Notes: generated by a model not told the origin, from the letters alone. DNA of 64,000 bases from Spirosoma panaciterrae DSM 21099 (GCF_000374025.1 NZ_KB893172.1:248001-312000); one strand, 5' to 3'. Positions 17,264 to 26,333 are shown, counted from the stretch's first letter. Made by a program: numbers and translations.

Positions 17264-17366
17264 TGTGGGGTAAGGGCAGAGGGCTAAGGGCATGGGGTGT
17301 GGGGTAAAACTTGATTTTGCACCTACCCCTATGCCCTATGCCCTTACCCCCCTGCCCTTACCCCCA
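17264..17366. repeat. G-rich/C-rich imperfect inverted repeat before the WYL gene
   Basis: The left arm (17264-17307) is built from GGGGTAAGGGCA-like units, and the right arm (17321-17366) carries the complementary CTATGCCCTTACCCC-like units, giving two imperfect arms of about 45 bases. It lies directly before the WYL start at 17381 and could fold into a long leader hairpin or hinder transcription. The G-runs could also form quadruplexes on one strand. Confidence 0.45.
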
Positions 17367-17380
17367 AACCCCAAGCTCTT

Positions 17381-18478
17381 ATGCCCATCACCCGCTCGGC
17401 TTTCCAACGGTATCGACTCATTGACGAAATCATTAGCCGTTACCCACGGCGGTATTCCAAGCAGAAGCTCTTCGAGCTTTGTCAGGACAAATGTGGTATC
17501 CGGTCCATTTCATCGCTCGAAAAGGACATCCAGCGCATGCGTGAAGATCATGACGCGCCCATTGCCTACGACAAACGGTTGAATGGCTACTATTATACCG
17601 ATCCGCAGTTTCGGTTATTAAGCCTGATGCTTACGCCCGATGATATGGATGCGCTCGAACAGGCCCGCGAAGTACTGGCCGCCACGCAGGGGGCCTCCGT
17701 AGCCGATGAACTCGACAATGCCCTGCAACGGGTTCGGCAAAGTCTGGACATCATTCGGGAGGTGAAAACGGATGCGCCTACGCGTCGGGTGGTGTATGTC
17801 GAAGAGAAAATTCTGGGCGGAAATCGGCAGTATGTGCCCGTATTGATTCGGGCCGTCAACCAGAATCGGCAGGTGGCATTTCGGTATCTCAAGCACGAAG
17901 AGGCCGTGTCGATGACCAGTCAGGCGCACCGTAAGGCGCGTGCGAACGCTCGTAAAGGAACTGTTCTGGTAGCGCCCGAACGCCCAAAACTTCGGATTCT
18001 GCACCCAATTCTGTTGCGCGAAGTGGCCGATATCTGGTATGTGATTGGCTACGATGCCGCCAGTGGCCGTGAAAAAACCTTTGCGCTCGACCGGATGAGC
18101 GAACTCGAATTGCTGGACGATCCCTGCGACGTTCCACCCGCCGTACTGGCTAGTGTGAGCGAACTGTTCGAGCATATCTATGGCATCACCGATAGCCACG
18201 GCCCGGTTGAAGAAATTGTTCTGTCGTTCAGTCCGTTGTTTGGTCGATACGTGAAGGCAAAACCCATTCACCAGACCCAGGAAGTGCTGAGCGATACCGA
18301 AACCGAGTGCGTGGTACGGCTTCGGCTGGCTCCCAATCGGGATCTGCTCATGCACCTGCGCAGCTATGGCGAACACCTGACGGTGCTACAGCCCGAAAGT
18401 CTCGTCAAGGAAATGAAAGCTTCGCTGGAGGCTACACTGGCGAAGTATAAAAAAATAGTACCCGGATTGGTAGGATGA
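17381..18478 (+). CDS. WYL-domain transcriptional regulator
   Basis: The 365-residue protein has an N-terminal winged helix-turn-helix (YRLIDEIISRYPRRYSKQKL with SSLEKDIQRMREDH, residues about 8-60), a central helical linker and a WYL domain (LHPILLREVADIWYVIGYDA, about 210-280) with the conserved arginine in FALDRMSELELL, followed by a C-terminal extension. WYL regulators often control defence and DNA-damage genes, with the WYL domain sensing ligands or nucleic acid. It is divergent from the PARP cluster, and the only intergenic region between them holds the ACGTAAT operator, so local regulation is likely. Confidence 0.85.
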   Translation: MPITRSAFQRYRLIDEIISRYPRRYSKQKLFELCQDKCGIRSISSLEKDIQRMREDHDAPIAYDKRLNGYYYTDPQFRLLSLMLTPDDMDALEQAREVLAATQGASVADELDNALQRVRQSLDIIREVKTDAPTRRVVYVEEKILGGNRQYVPVLIRAVNQNRQVAFRYLKHEEAVSMTSQAHRKARANARKGTVLVAPERPKLRILHPILLREVADIWYVIGYDAASGREKTFALDRMSELELLDDPCDVPPAVLASVSELFEHIYGITDSHGPVEEIVLSFSPLFGRYVKAKPIHQTQEVLSDTETECVVRLRLAPNRDLLMHLRSYGEHLTVLQPESLVKEMKASLEATLAKYKKIVPGLVG

Positions 18479-18529
18479 TAATGATTTACTCAGATCTTAA
18501 TTAATCATAGTCATCCTACCAATCCGGGT
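18460..18529 (+). terminator. Long hairpin overlapping the WYL stop codon
   Basis: Arms 18460-18486 and 18503-18529 are complementary at 25 of 27 positions with a 16-base loop. The left arm includes the last six codons and the stop of the WYL gene. It is one of several unusually long gene-end hairpins in this window. Confidence 0.6.
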
Positions 18530-18548
18530 TCTATTTAGCATCTGATTT

Positions 18549-19088
18549 ATGCCCACATTTACCACTATCCTGCAAAAATTCGGTGAGAAAGGCGATAAGA
18601 CCCGCTGGACGTATCTCGAAATTCCGATGGCTGTTTCGGATGAACTAAAACCCGGTCAGAAAACAAGCTTCCGGGTAAAAGGGACACTGGATCATTATCC
18701 GATCAAACAGATTGCGCTGTTGCCTTTGGGCAAAACGGTTGCGCGTATTACCGACGGGCTGGAAGGGGGCTTTATGATGCCTGTTAATGCCGCTATGCGT
18801 CGGGGAATGGGTAAAGAAGAGGAAGGTGCCTCTGTGCGGGTGACGCTCGAAGTGGATAACGACCCCATGCCGATCTCGGCCGATTTACTCGATTGTCTGG
18901 ACGATGAACCAGTGGCAAAGGCGTATTTTCAAACCCTGAGTCGAGGTCATCAAAACTACTTCTCAAACTGGATCGAAGACGCCAAAACCATCGAGACCCG
19001 AACCAAACGACTCACGCAGGCCATCACCGGACTCGCCATGAAGATGAACTTCGGCGAAATGATCCGGTATTTTAAGAAGAATGTCTGA
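18549..19088 (+). CDS. YdeI/OmpD-associated family protein with DUF1905 domain
   Basis: The 179-residue protein has an N-terminal DUF1905 beta-barrel-like domain (WTYLEIPMAVSDELKPGQK, with GFMMPVNAAMRRGMGKEEEG) and a C-terminal YdeI-like helical region (LSRGHQNYFSNWIEDAKTIE, RTKRLTQAITGL). The family is loosely linked with bacteriocin or stress protection, but its reaction is unknown. It lies on the same strand as the WYL gene, but the hairpin between them suggests an independent unit. It converges on the TonB receptor gene. Confidence 0.78.
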   Translation: MPTFTTILQKFGEKGDKTRWTYLEIPMAVSDELKPGQKTSFRVKGTLDHYPIKQIALLPLGKTVARITDGLEGGFMMPVNAAMRRGMGKEEEGASVRVTLEVDNDPMPISADLLDCLDDEPVAKAYFQTLSRGHQNYFSNWIEDAKTIETRTKRLTQAITGLAMKMNFGEMIRYFKKNV

Positions 19089-19206
19089 ACCAGGATTTTT
19101 GTGATTGAACTGACTGACTTTGATTTTAAATTGATTCAGGCGCTTCAAAGAAGCGAAAAGTCAAATCAAAGTCAGTCAGTTCAATCACAAAAATCCCGGT
19201 TCAGAC
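19083..19206. terminator. 44-bp nearly perfect inverted repeat between convergent genes
   Basis: Arms 19083-19126 and 19163-19206 match at 43 of 44 positions. The 36-base loop has its own small hairpin (cgctt/aagcg). The arms include the stop of the YdeI-like gene and touch the stop of the opposing TonB receptor gene. It is probably a bidirectional terminator, though far longer than needed for one. Confidence 0.7.
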
Positions 19207-21680
19207 TAGTTAAACGGAATCGTCAGTTTAAGGCAGATGTTTCGGCCCATGCCGTACATGCCCAGACGCCCGTTGGGGGATTGGGAGAAATATTCAAAAT
19301 ACTTCAACCGACTCAAATTCGACTGGTAAGCCGTATCGAACAGGTTGTTGACCTGAAACAGGAACCGCAAAGCAGGTCGGTCGCGTCCGATGTGAATCTG
19401 ACTGTCCAGACCAACGTTCACGAGCGTATAGCCATCCGTTGGGGTTTCGGTGTCGTTCAGCCCCAGATACCGATTCTGGCGGGCGTTGTAATCGACGTCG
19501 GCTTTGACCGTAACGTCTGACAGCCACTGGCGTTTGATGGGTAATTGCTGACTAACACCTGTCGAAATACGCAGGGGCGGAATAAACGGCAGGTATTCAC
19601 CCTGAACACCCGTATCGGTATAGCGTGAGCCCCGGTTGTAGCCATAAACGACCGCTACCGTATTGTCGAAGGTAAAGCCCTTCCAGGTGGTTGGGTGAAG
19701 GCTAAACTGCGTTTCGAAGCCGAAAAGCTGCGCCGACGATTGCTGGTACTGAAACGTTTTGTTGCCCGGTACAATTACAACAGGCTCACCTTTATCGTCG
19801 ACCAGTTGCGCCAGCGAGATGTAGTTCAGAATGAAATTGTTAAAGACACTGACGCCAAAGTTGACGTCGGGGTAGGTAGCTGTCAGGCCAATGTCTTCCT
19901 GAATACTGAACTCGGGCTGAAAATTCCGGTTGCCGATGTACACGATATGCGCACCAGGGTCCAGGCCGTTCGACGCAATTTCGGTGATGCTGGGAGCGCG
20001 GTACCCACGGGCAATATTGGCTTTCAGTGATAGGTTATCCGAAAACTCGTACGTCAGGCCCAGACTAGCCGAAATGCCTGTAAATGATTGCTTTAGTCGA
20101 GGATATTGCAACGTAGATCCTGCGGTATCGGGCAGGGAAACGTGTTCGTCGAAACCTGTCTTTGGATTGGTACGAACGTAGAAATCATCTCCATTCAGGC
20201 TACGGTTGTCATAGCGTAGTCCACCGCTCAGGGTTAATTTATCCGCCTGCCATTTCAGGAAAACAAACGTGCCCACATCAAATAGATGATAATCCGGTAT
20301 AGGGAATGCCGTTCCGGTCTTGTTTTTGTTGGCCTGATACATGCCATTGACACCAACCGTAGTAGCCAGTTGCCCCAGGTTCGGCAGGTTATAACGCAGA
20401 CCGTAGTTCAGGGTGTTCAACCGTACATACAAACTGGGCTGATTGACCTGGGTTGGATGGCTGTATTCCCGTCGAACGTTTTGCTGAAACGCCAGTAGAA
20501 CGTCAATTTCGCCATTGCCGATCTGGTAGTGGTTGTTGGTATGCAGCCGATAATGCTGAATGTGCTGATGCAAAGGGCTGAGGTGGTAAGAGGATAGTTC
20601 GCTGGCCGGAACAATCGGGCGATTTTTAATATCGTCGTTATCTCCCTCTGCAATCTGTTTGGTAAACTGACGAGTCAGCGAATCGCGGCTGCCATCGGGA
20701 ATGCCCTGTAGATTATCGTAAAGCGAGGCTCCAAAACGTGAATACCCCTGATGGCCGGAATAACCGACCATGGTAGTCAGGGTGCGTTCCGAAAAGCCCG
20801 TATTGTACACCCGTCCGTCAATTTTATTCTGGTAATTGGTAGCTGCCCGGATAGAGCCCCGGAAGTTCCAGGCCCAGCGCGAGCCGCCAGATGCCAGACT
20901 GATCGATTCGCCCAGGAGCCGGTTGTTGGATTGATATTCCGTAACAAAGCCCACTTTGAGTTTGCCTTCGGTGTCTTTGGGGTAGACCGGCATCATACTC
21001 ACTACCCCGGCCAGTGCATCCGAACCGTACATAAGGCTGGCTGGCCCTTTGATGACTTCGGCCCGTTCGATGTTGTAATTGTCGACTTCAATACCGTGTT
21101 CGTCGCCCCACTGCTGCCCTTCCTGCCGAACGCCGTCATACAGTGTCAGTACCCGATTGTAGCCCAGCCCACGAATAAAGGGTTTGGAGATGTTGGGGCC
21201 TGTTTTGACCGCGTTCAGACCGGGGGCATTTTTGACGAGTACATCGATGATATTGCTACTGGCCGTTCCTTCGATGGCCCGGTGCGAAATCGCCAGAATG
21301 GCTACCGGGTTTTGGCGGAGCAGGGTTCCTCGGGTTACGCCCGTTACGACCACTTCGTTCAGTGAATTGACAACGGATAATAAAGTGGCCGTATACAGGT
21401 CGGTTCCGGGCGTTATCGTAAGAGTGTCCGACTTGAAGCCTACGCATGAAATAATAAGTTGGTGGACCAGTGTATCGGCCTTGATGGCGAGCGAAAACTG
21501 GCCACGCGCGTCTGTAATGGCCCCTTTGGTTTGCCCGACCAGGCTAATGTTGCCGAATGGAATCGGTTTGTGGCTATCGGCATCGGTGACGGAGCCGCGA
21601 ATCAGTCGGGTGGGAGCAGGTTGCGCAAAAAGTAGCCCCTCGGTAAGGCCGAGCAGGAGCAATAGGAAAAATGCTTTCAT
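19206..21680 (-). CDS. TonB-dependent outer-membrane receptor, probably for a metal
   Basis: The 824-residue protein has a signal peptide (about 1-19), a CarboxypepD_reg-like domain (RGSVTDADSHKPIPFGNISL, about 28-110), a plug (LLRQNPVAILAISHRAIEG to IERAEVIKGPASLMYGSDAL, about 118-235) and a 22-strand beta-barrel ending in an aromatic LTIPFN. The plug segment RVLTLYDGVRQEGQQWGDEH resembles ZnuD-type zinc and related metal receptors. It is preceded in the same direction by a small His-rich membrane protein, and the pair lies behind a DtxR/MntR-like palindrome, supporting Fe, Mn or Zn uptake. The exact substrate is not shown. Confidence 0.85.
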   Translation of the reverse strand: MKAFFLLLLLGLTEGLLFAQPAPTRLIRGSVTDADSHKPIPFGNISLVGQTKGAITDARGQFSLAIKADTLVHQLIISCVGFKSDTLTITPGTDLYTATLLSVVNSLNEVVVTGVTRGTLLRQNPVAILAISHRAIEGTASSNIIDVLVKNAPGLNAVKTGPNISKPFIRGLGYNRVLTLYDGVRQEGQQWGDEHGIEVDNYNIERAEVIKGPASLMYGSDALAGVVSMMPVYPKDTEGKLKVGFVTEYQSNNRLLGESISLASGGSRWAWNFRGSIRAATNYQNKIDGRVYNTGFSERTLTTMVGYSGHQGYSRFGASLYDNLQGIPDGSRDSLTRQFTKQIAEGDNDDIKNRPIVPASELSSYHLSPLHQHIQHYRLHTNNHYQIGNGEIDVLLAFQQNVRREYSHPTQVNQPSLYVRLNTLNYGLRYNLPNLGQLATTVGVNGMYQANKNKTGTAFPIPDYHLFDVGTFVFLKWQADKLTLSGGLRYDNRSLNGDDFYVRTNPKTGFDEHVSLPDTAGSTLQYPRLKQSFTGISASLGLTYEFSDNLSLKANIARGYRAPSITEIASNGLDPGAHIVYIGNRNFQPEFSIQEDIGLTATYPDVNFGVSVFNNFILNYISLAQLVDDKGEPVVIVPGNKTFQYQQSSAQLFGFETQFSLHPTTWKGFTFDNTVAVVYGYNRGSRYTDTGVQGEYLPFIPPLRISTGVSQQLPIKRQWLSDVTVKADVDYNARQNRYLGLNDTETPTDGYTLVNVGLDSQIHIGRDRPALRFLFQVNNLFDTAYQSNLSRLKYFEYFSQSPNGRLGMYGMGRNICLKLTIPFN

Positions 21681-21871
21681 TCAGGAGGAAATTGTTTGGT
21701 TGAGTAATCCAGCCTGGCTCCTGACCGCAGAACAAACAGGGAAGCAGACAGCGCGAATCGAAAGCGTCTGATAACGTCCGGATGTCCTCGTTAGGGCGGG
21801 GAGGGTATAGGCCAGTAAAATGCATAGCGACGTACTGATTCAGGAATCAATAGCCGCTACGAATCAGGAAA

Positions 21872-22240
21872 TTACCGAACCTCGGGAGGGCCTCGATGTG
21901 AGAAGCAATAGAAAAGCGAATATGCCTGAAATGGTCGGCAGATAAACAGGAAAGCCGCGTGCAGACGTATTCTGAGGAGAAACAGGAAGGCAAAGAAACT
22001 GCTGATAACAATAGGCAGATTGGCCGCCAGATCGAGCAGTAAAATCTCCTGAGCCGTATGCGTATTGGGCAATACAGGCCCTTTGCCAAATGGCCAGTAG
22101 GGGTGCGCGTGAACAATCAGTCGTCCATCATTCAGTCGGTGCGCGTGGCGAAACACAACTCCGTTGAGCCACATAGCCAGAAACAGGCCAAGCAGTATCC
22201 GGGCGACGTGCAACCGATGCGTATGGAGCCGATTGAGCAT
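21872..22240 (-). CDS. Small His-rich membrane protein upstream of the metal receptor
   Basis: The 122-residue protein has two hydrophobic segments (VARILLGLFLAMWLNGVVF and LPIVISSFFAFLFLL) and between them the motifs FRHAHR and VHAHPYWPFG, which look like a metal-binding periplasmic loop. Similar short proteins are common beside metal-related TonB receptors in Bacteroidota, but no function is established to my knowledge. It is the first gene of the pair with the receptor (gap 191 bases) and starts 28 bases after a -7 element and 56 bases after a metal-regulator-like palindrome. Confidence 0.6.
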   Translation of the reverse strand: MLNRLHTHRLHVARILLGLFLAMWLNGVVFRHAHRLNDGRLIVHAHPYWPFGKGPVLPNTHTAQEILLLDLAANLPIVISSFFAFLFLLRIRLHAAFLFICRPFQAYSLFYCFSHRGPPEVR

Positions 22241-22268
22241 TAACTACTGGTAATCAGAGTGTCCGTAA

Positions 22269-22312
22269 CAAATATACAAGGGCTTTGCCAATAAGGTTTA
22301 GACTCGTCTAAA
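22269..22312 (-). promoter_or_regulatory. Promoter with DtxR/MntR-like palindromic operator
   Basis: On the minus strand TATATTTG (22276-22269) matches the -7 consensus. Just upstream, 22297-22312 reads tttagactcgtctaaa, two 7-bp arms around a 2-base centre. The TTTAGnCT...AG/GnCTAAA form is that of DtxR/MntR-family metal-dependent repressors. Its position next to the -33 region suggests repression when the metal is plentiful. Confidence 0.55.
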
Positions 22313-22432
22313 AAAACTGATTTATGTTGATTAAATGGACTTTGGCCTATGAAAATTACTACTTATCCATACCCTGACTCCCTGGTTTTTGTCTTCAAAG
22401 ACCGAGCGGAGGGAAGGGCGACAGTGGAAACG

Positions 22433-23359
22433 TCAAACAGGTGGTTCTGCGGATCGGCCCCAATTTTGTAGTTCCTCTGCCGACCATAGCGAGGGGAAGA
22501 ATACACGTTGCTGCTGAACAGGTGGCAAATACGTTTGCCAGTTCGTACCACCCGTTGCCTTGATGTCTTCTGGTTCTTTGTGCAGATACTGCACTGCCGA
22601 CCGCAAATGAGCCAGCTTCCAGCGAACGTTTACCCGCCAGTCGTATTCCCGTAGGGTACTGGCCAATTCGTCGGAAGCCTGTCCTGCTGCTGCTACCTGC
22701 AGAAGTCGGTGGTTCAGGTTTTGGTTTTCATAGGCTTCGGCCAGACGGATCAGACTGGCTTTATAGTGCTGGTCAAACTGCCGGAGCGTGAGTGTTTTTT
22801 GCTGCGTAGCCAATTCGGTGGCGCCGAGCTTCCAGTACAGATACTCGTACAGGTCGCTCACGTAAGCGGGATCGTCGGGAGCCGATACCAATAAGTTTCG
22901 GAAGTCTGTCGAAACGATTTCGATTTCGCGAAACTGCACTGACTGGAATCCGCTGGAAGGGAGCAAGGCCATCCGAAATTTAAGAAACTGCTCGCGCTCC
23001 ATGCCCATAATCATCACCTCAAATGAGGCTTCGAGCAGCTTGAAGTAGCGATTGATGCGTTGCATTCGGGCCGTAAAAAACTCAGCCGTCAGAGGGGCGG
23101 CCTGGGCGATCTGGGCAATTTCGTGCAGAACGAGCTTGAAGTATAATTCCGTGATCTGGTGGTAGGTCACGAAAATCAACTCGTCGGGATAGGCCGTTTT
23201 AGGATTCTGTAAGGAGAGCAGGGTTTCGAGGTGAATATAATCCCAATACGTCAGGTAGTCGGCTTGCAGTAGCCCTTCGAGGTAGGAGGTCATATCCTGT
23301 CCCATAGCCGCAAACTTCTGTTCGAGCTGGGCGAGTTTGTTAGTAAGTGCGTCGTGCAT
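22433..23359 (-). CDS. kynA: Tryptophan 2,3-dioxygenase
   Basis: The 308-residue protein opens with LTYWDYIHLETLLSLQNP, then HQITELYFKLVLHEI, and has MIMGMEREQFLKFRMALLPSSGFQSVQFREIE, the substrate-pocket region of the haem dioxygenase (cited here in parts: REQFLKFRMAL and SSGFQSVQFRE). A C-terminal RWKLAHLRSAVQYL with the proximal haem His is followed by ATGGTNW. It opens the indole ring of tryptophan to N-formylkynurenine, the first step of the kynurenine route. No other kynurenine genes are adjacent. The ATG is at 23359, divergent from the SDR gene. Confidence 0.85.
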   Translation of the reverse strand: MHDALTNKLAQLEQKFAAMGQDMTSYLEGLLQADYLTYWDYIHLETLLSLQNPKTAYPDELIFVTYHQITELYFKLVLHEIAQIAQAAPLTAEFFTARMQRINRYFKLLEASFEVMIMGMEREQFLKFRMALLPSSGFQSVQFREIEIVSTDFRNLLVSAPDDPAYVSDLYEYLYWKLGATELATQQKTLTLRQFDQHYKASLIRLAEAYENQNLNHRLLQVAAAGQASDELASTLREYDWRVNVRWKLAHLRSAVQYLHKEPEDIKATGGTNWQTYLPPVQQQRVFFPSLWSAEELQNWGRSAEPPV

Positions 23360-23456
23360 GGGTGTTGGTTGATGAATTTCCGGTAAAGTTCGCAGGCAAT
23401 CACTTCTTTGCGAACTTTGTGTTATCCTTTACGCGCTTTGCGTTTAGCAAACCTAT

Positions 23457-24179
23457 ATGAACGTAGAAAACAAAACCATCATTATTTCTGGAGCGTCGCG
23501 GGGTATTGGCCGGGCCACGGCTCTATTACTCGCTCAACACGGTGCCAATGTGGTCGTAACTGCCCGAAATGCCGACGAGTTGGCCGAGCTTGAAAAACAG
23601 GCTACGGAAGGCCATGTCCGAGGCAAAATTGTGGCCGTTCCCGGCGACGTTACCAACGAAGACGATATGGAAGCTGTGGTGAAAACAGCGATCGACCAGT
23701 TTCAGCACATCGACGTGGTGATTAACAATGCAGGCTATGGCGTTTTTAAAAACGTAGATGAACTCACCGCTACCGAGTGGGATGATCTGATGGCTACCAA
23801 TGTAAAAGGAACTTTCCTGCTTACCAAAGCCGCTTTGCCGCATCTAAAAGCACAAGCCTCTGGTCATATAGTGATCGTTGCTTCGGACGTAGCCAAGCGA
23901 ACCTTTGCAGGAGGGGCGCTCTATACGGCCAGCAAGTACGCACAGGAAGCCTTTACGGGGGCTTTACGGAAGGAAGTTCGGTCGTTTGGTATCAAAGTAA
24001 CGGGGGTCTATTCAGGCCTGGTCGATTCACATTTTCATGCCAAAGGTCACGGTCACGAAACGTCTCAGAACTGGCTCAAAAACGAAGATATGGCCGAGTC
24101 GATGCTCTTTATTGTCAGTCGTCCGGCCCATGTAGTTGTGGATGAATTTATGATTCACCCGTTGTCGCAGGAGTACTAA
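23457..24179 (+). CDS. Short-chain dehydrogenase/reductase (SDR)
   Basis: The 240-residue protein shows the classical SDR set: cofactor motif SGASRGIGRA at residues 10-19, NNAGYG at about 88, and the catalytic YTASKYAQEAFTG (Tyr-x-x-x-Lys) around 152 preceded by a Ser in IVIVASDVA. It reduces or oxidises a carbonyl/alcohol with NAD(P); the substrate is not evident. The upstream region (23401-23452) has CTTTGCG repeats of a type seen elsewhere between genes in this phylum. It is divergent from kynA. Confidence 0.88.
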   Translation: MNVENKTIIISGASRGIGRATALLLAQHGANVVVTARNADELAELEKQATEGHVRGKIVAVPGDVTNEDDMEAVVKTAIDQFQHIDVVINNAGYGVFKNVDELTATEWDDLMATNVKGTFLLTKAALPHLKAQASGHIVIVASDVAKRTFAGGALYTASKYAQEAFTGALRKEVRSFGIKVTGVYSGLVDSHFHAKGHGHETSQNWLKNEDMAESMLFIVSRPAHVVVDEFMIHPLSQEY

Positions 24180-24393
24180 AAAAGGACGAGAGGGAGTAGG
24201 GGAAGAGAGGGTGAAAAAGGTGGACTGCCGATACAATCTGGAGGTAAGATAGTGGTGTTTTCAGCGCCTGATCAAACTATATCGTTAAACATGCGTTTGG
24301 GTAAGTAGCAGAAAATCCACTATCCTGACTATGCATTTCAGTCTGGTTTTGGTTGCCGAGCCCTGGCTTGTATGTGCTTAATCATTACCTTGA

Positions 24394-25680
24394 ATGACTC
24401 CTGAACGTTGGTTAACCCGTATTTTTGAACAGGCACCCGTGGCAACCGCCTTGTTGGAAGGGCCAGACTACCGTATCAAGCTGGTCAATGCGGCCATGTA
24501 CGAAATATGGCAGCTTCCTACGGATCATCCGTCCGTTATTGGTCAGCCTGTTTTTGAGGCCTTTCCCAATATTGCGGGCATAGGTCTGGAAGAATTGCTG
24601 GCGGAGGTACGCCGTACCAACCAGCCCATCAAAGGCGTCGAAGCGCCATATACGCGTGAAGGGCAACCCACTTCATACGTCAATTTTGTGTATGCGCCCA
24701 TTCACGATGAAGCAGGAAATGTCGATGTGGTGGTGGTAGCCACGGATGTTACGCAGCAGGTGATTGCCCGGGAACAGCTCAAAGAGAACCAGGAGCAGTA
24801 TCGACAGCTAGCCGACGAACTGACTACCGCCAACCAGAGGTTGATTGCCAGTAACGAGGAGTACGCAGCTATCAATGAAGAGCTGGAAGAAGCGAATGAC
24901 TTATTGAGTCGCTCCAATGCAAATCTGCAAACGTTTGCCTATGTGGCCAGTCACGACTTGCAGGAACCCCTGCGCAAGATTCAGCAATTTGGGGATCTGT
25001 TGCAGACGCGGCTGGCGGGAGTAATTGGTAGCGAAGAATTGGGGTATCTGGAACGAATGCGAACTGGGGCCAGCCGTATGTCGACCCTGATTCGTGATCT
25101 CCTCACGTTTTCCCGCATTTCGACACAGCAGGACAAAGGGGGCGCGGTGTCGCTGAATGCGCTACTGGATAGAGTATTGGATGTATTGGAGCTAGTTGTT
25201 GCTGAGTTAGGGGCCCAGATACAGATTGATCCATTGCCAACCATACTGGGCGATGCGGTGCAACTGGAGCAGTTGTTTCAGAACCTGTTGAGCAATGCCC
25301 TGAAATTTCATCGTCCCGATGTTGCCCCCCAAATCCACATCCGTTGCCAGACGCTCACGGCTGGTCAACTACCGGCTGCAATCAAACCTGCCCGACGAAC
25401 GGCGACCTACCACTGCATTGAGGTAACCGATAATGGGATTGGGTTTGAAGAAAAGTACCTCGATCGTATTTTCGAAGTCTTCCAGCGGCTACACGTCAGG
25501 AGTCAGTATGCGGGTACGGGTGTTGGCCTCGCTATCTGTAAGAAGGTCGTTATCAATCACGGTGGGGTGTTGACGGCCCGAAGCGAACCCGGTCAGGGAA
25601 CTACCTTTCTCATTTATTTGCCCGTTCAGGATGCAGCTGTTACAATTGATGAACACGAGGTCTTTCTATCTCGTCCTTAG
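24394..25680 (+). CDS. Cytoplasmic PAS-domain sensor histidine kinase
   Basis: The 428-residue protein has no membrane segment. It has one PAS domain (about 8-125, with FEQAPVATALLEGPDYRIKL), a coiled-coil linker (about 130-180) and a HisKA helix with the acceptor His in YVASHDLQEPLRKIQQF. The ATPase domain carries N box LFQNLLSNALKFH, G1 VTDNGIGFEEKY, and G2 YAGTGVGLAICKK. The kinase core is of the phytochrome-like HWE-free HisKA type common in Cytophagales. No response regulator is adjacent, so it is an orphan kinase. Confidence 0.86.
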   Translation: MTPERWLTRIFEQAPVATALLEGPDYRIKLVNAAMYEIWQLPTDHPSVIGQPVFEAFPNIAGIGLEELLAEVRRTNQPIKGVEAPYTREGQPTSYVNFVYAPIHDEAGNVDVVVVATDVTQQVIAREQLKENQEQYRQLADELTTANQRLIASNEEYAAINEELEEANDLLSRSNANLQTFAYVASHDLQEPLRKIQQFGDLLQTRLAGVIGSEELGYLERMRTGASRMSTLIRDLLTFSRISTQQDKGGAVSLNALLDRVLDVLELVVAELGAQIQIDPLPTILGDAVQLEQLFQNLLSNALKFHRPDVAPQIHIRCQTLTAGQLPAAIKPARRTATYHCIEVTDNGIGFEEKYLDRIFEVFQRLHVRSQYAGTGVGLAICKKVVINHGGVLTARSEPGQGTTFLIYLPVQDAAVTIDEHEVFLSRP

Positions 25681-25710
25681 CCGCCTAACGTGGAATAAGA
25701 TTCGATCAAA

Positions 25711-26196
25711 TCAGTAGGGATAAAGATCTTTATTGGTACTCTTATAAACACTATGGATCGTATCGGCTTGTATTGAGTAGGGATTTAGTGGCTCACTTAC
25801 AGTCATCGAAGAGACTGCTCCGTCAAGATTTATGTTGCTGTACTTGATAAATCCTGCTACCTTATACTTTATCGTAACGGTATTGCGAGTAATATCGATA
25901 AACGTATGAAGCGTGTCTTTAGAGGATTCTTCAAATCGATATTGTAACGTATCGTTTCTGTAATAGGCTATGTAAGTTCCTTTTAGATCTGAAGATAGTT
26001 GTAGTTGTTTCGTATAGCCAACAGATTGAGGTGTGTAGATGTGAGTAGGTGTAGTGGTACTCACCCATTCCCAACGCCCCTTTGTGCCTCCTGCTAAACG
26101 AAACTCTTTCATACGGGCCTCATTACAAGTCTGAAAAAGAAGCATCAACAGAGTAAAGTAGCTGACCTGGCAAATGAGTTTAGTGAATTGCTTCAT
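25711..26196 (-). CDS. Hypothetical lipoprotein
   Basis: The 161-residue protein has a hydrophobic signal segment (QVSYFTLLMLLFQTC) ending in a lipobox-like LFQTC, so it is probably anchored in a membrane. The rest is a beta-rich domain with GTKGRWEWVSTTT and YRFEESSKDTLHTFIDIT, as in small secreted lipocalin-like proteins of Bacteroidota that compare drug- or stress-related strands. I cannot name the family. It lies alone between the PAS kinase and katG, converging on the kinase. Confidence 0.6.
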   Translation of the reverse strand: MKQFTKLICQVSYFTLLMLLFQTCNEARMKEFRLAGGTKGRWEWVSTTTPTHIYTPQSVGYTKQLQLSSDLKGTYIAYYRNDTLQYRFEESSKDTLHTFIDITRNTVTIKYKVAGFIKYSNINLDGAVSSMTVSEPLNPYSIQADTIHSVYKSTNKDLYPY

Positions 26197-26300
26197 TTTT
26201 TCATAATCGTTGGAAAGGGTTTAGCAGATGTCAAGTTAGTAAATCATATGTGTACTTGAATGCGAGTGGTTGTCGATAGGGCTCTTATTAACCAGAATAA

Positions 26301-26333
26301 ATGCCCAGTACCATCTTGAGCGATACTGGGCAT
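26301..26333 (-). terminator. Terminator after katG
   Basis: A perfect 10-bp inverted repeat, atgcccagta (26301-26310) and tactgggcat (26324-26333), lies just beyond the katG stop. Confidence 0.55.

Noticed and set aside
20751..21365. 204-codon plus-strand frame within the TonB receptor gene
   Set aside because: It is antisense to conserved plug and barrel sequence; no promoter or recognisable domain.
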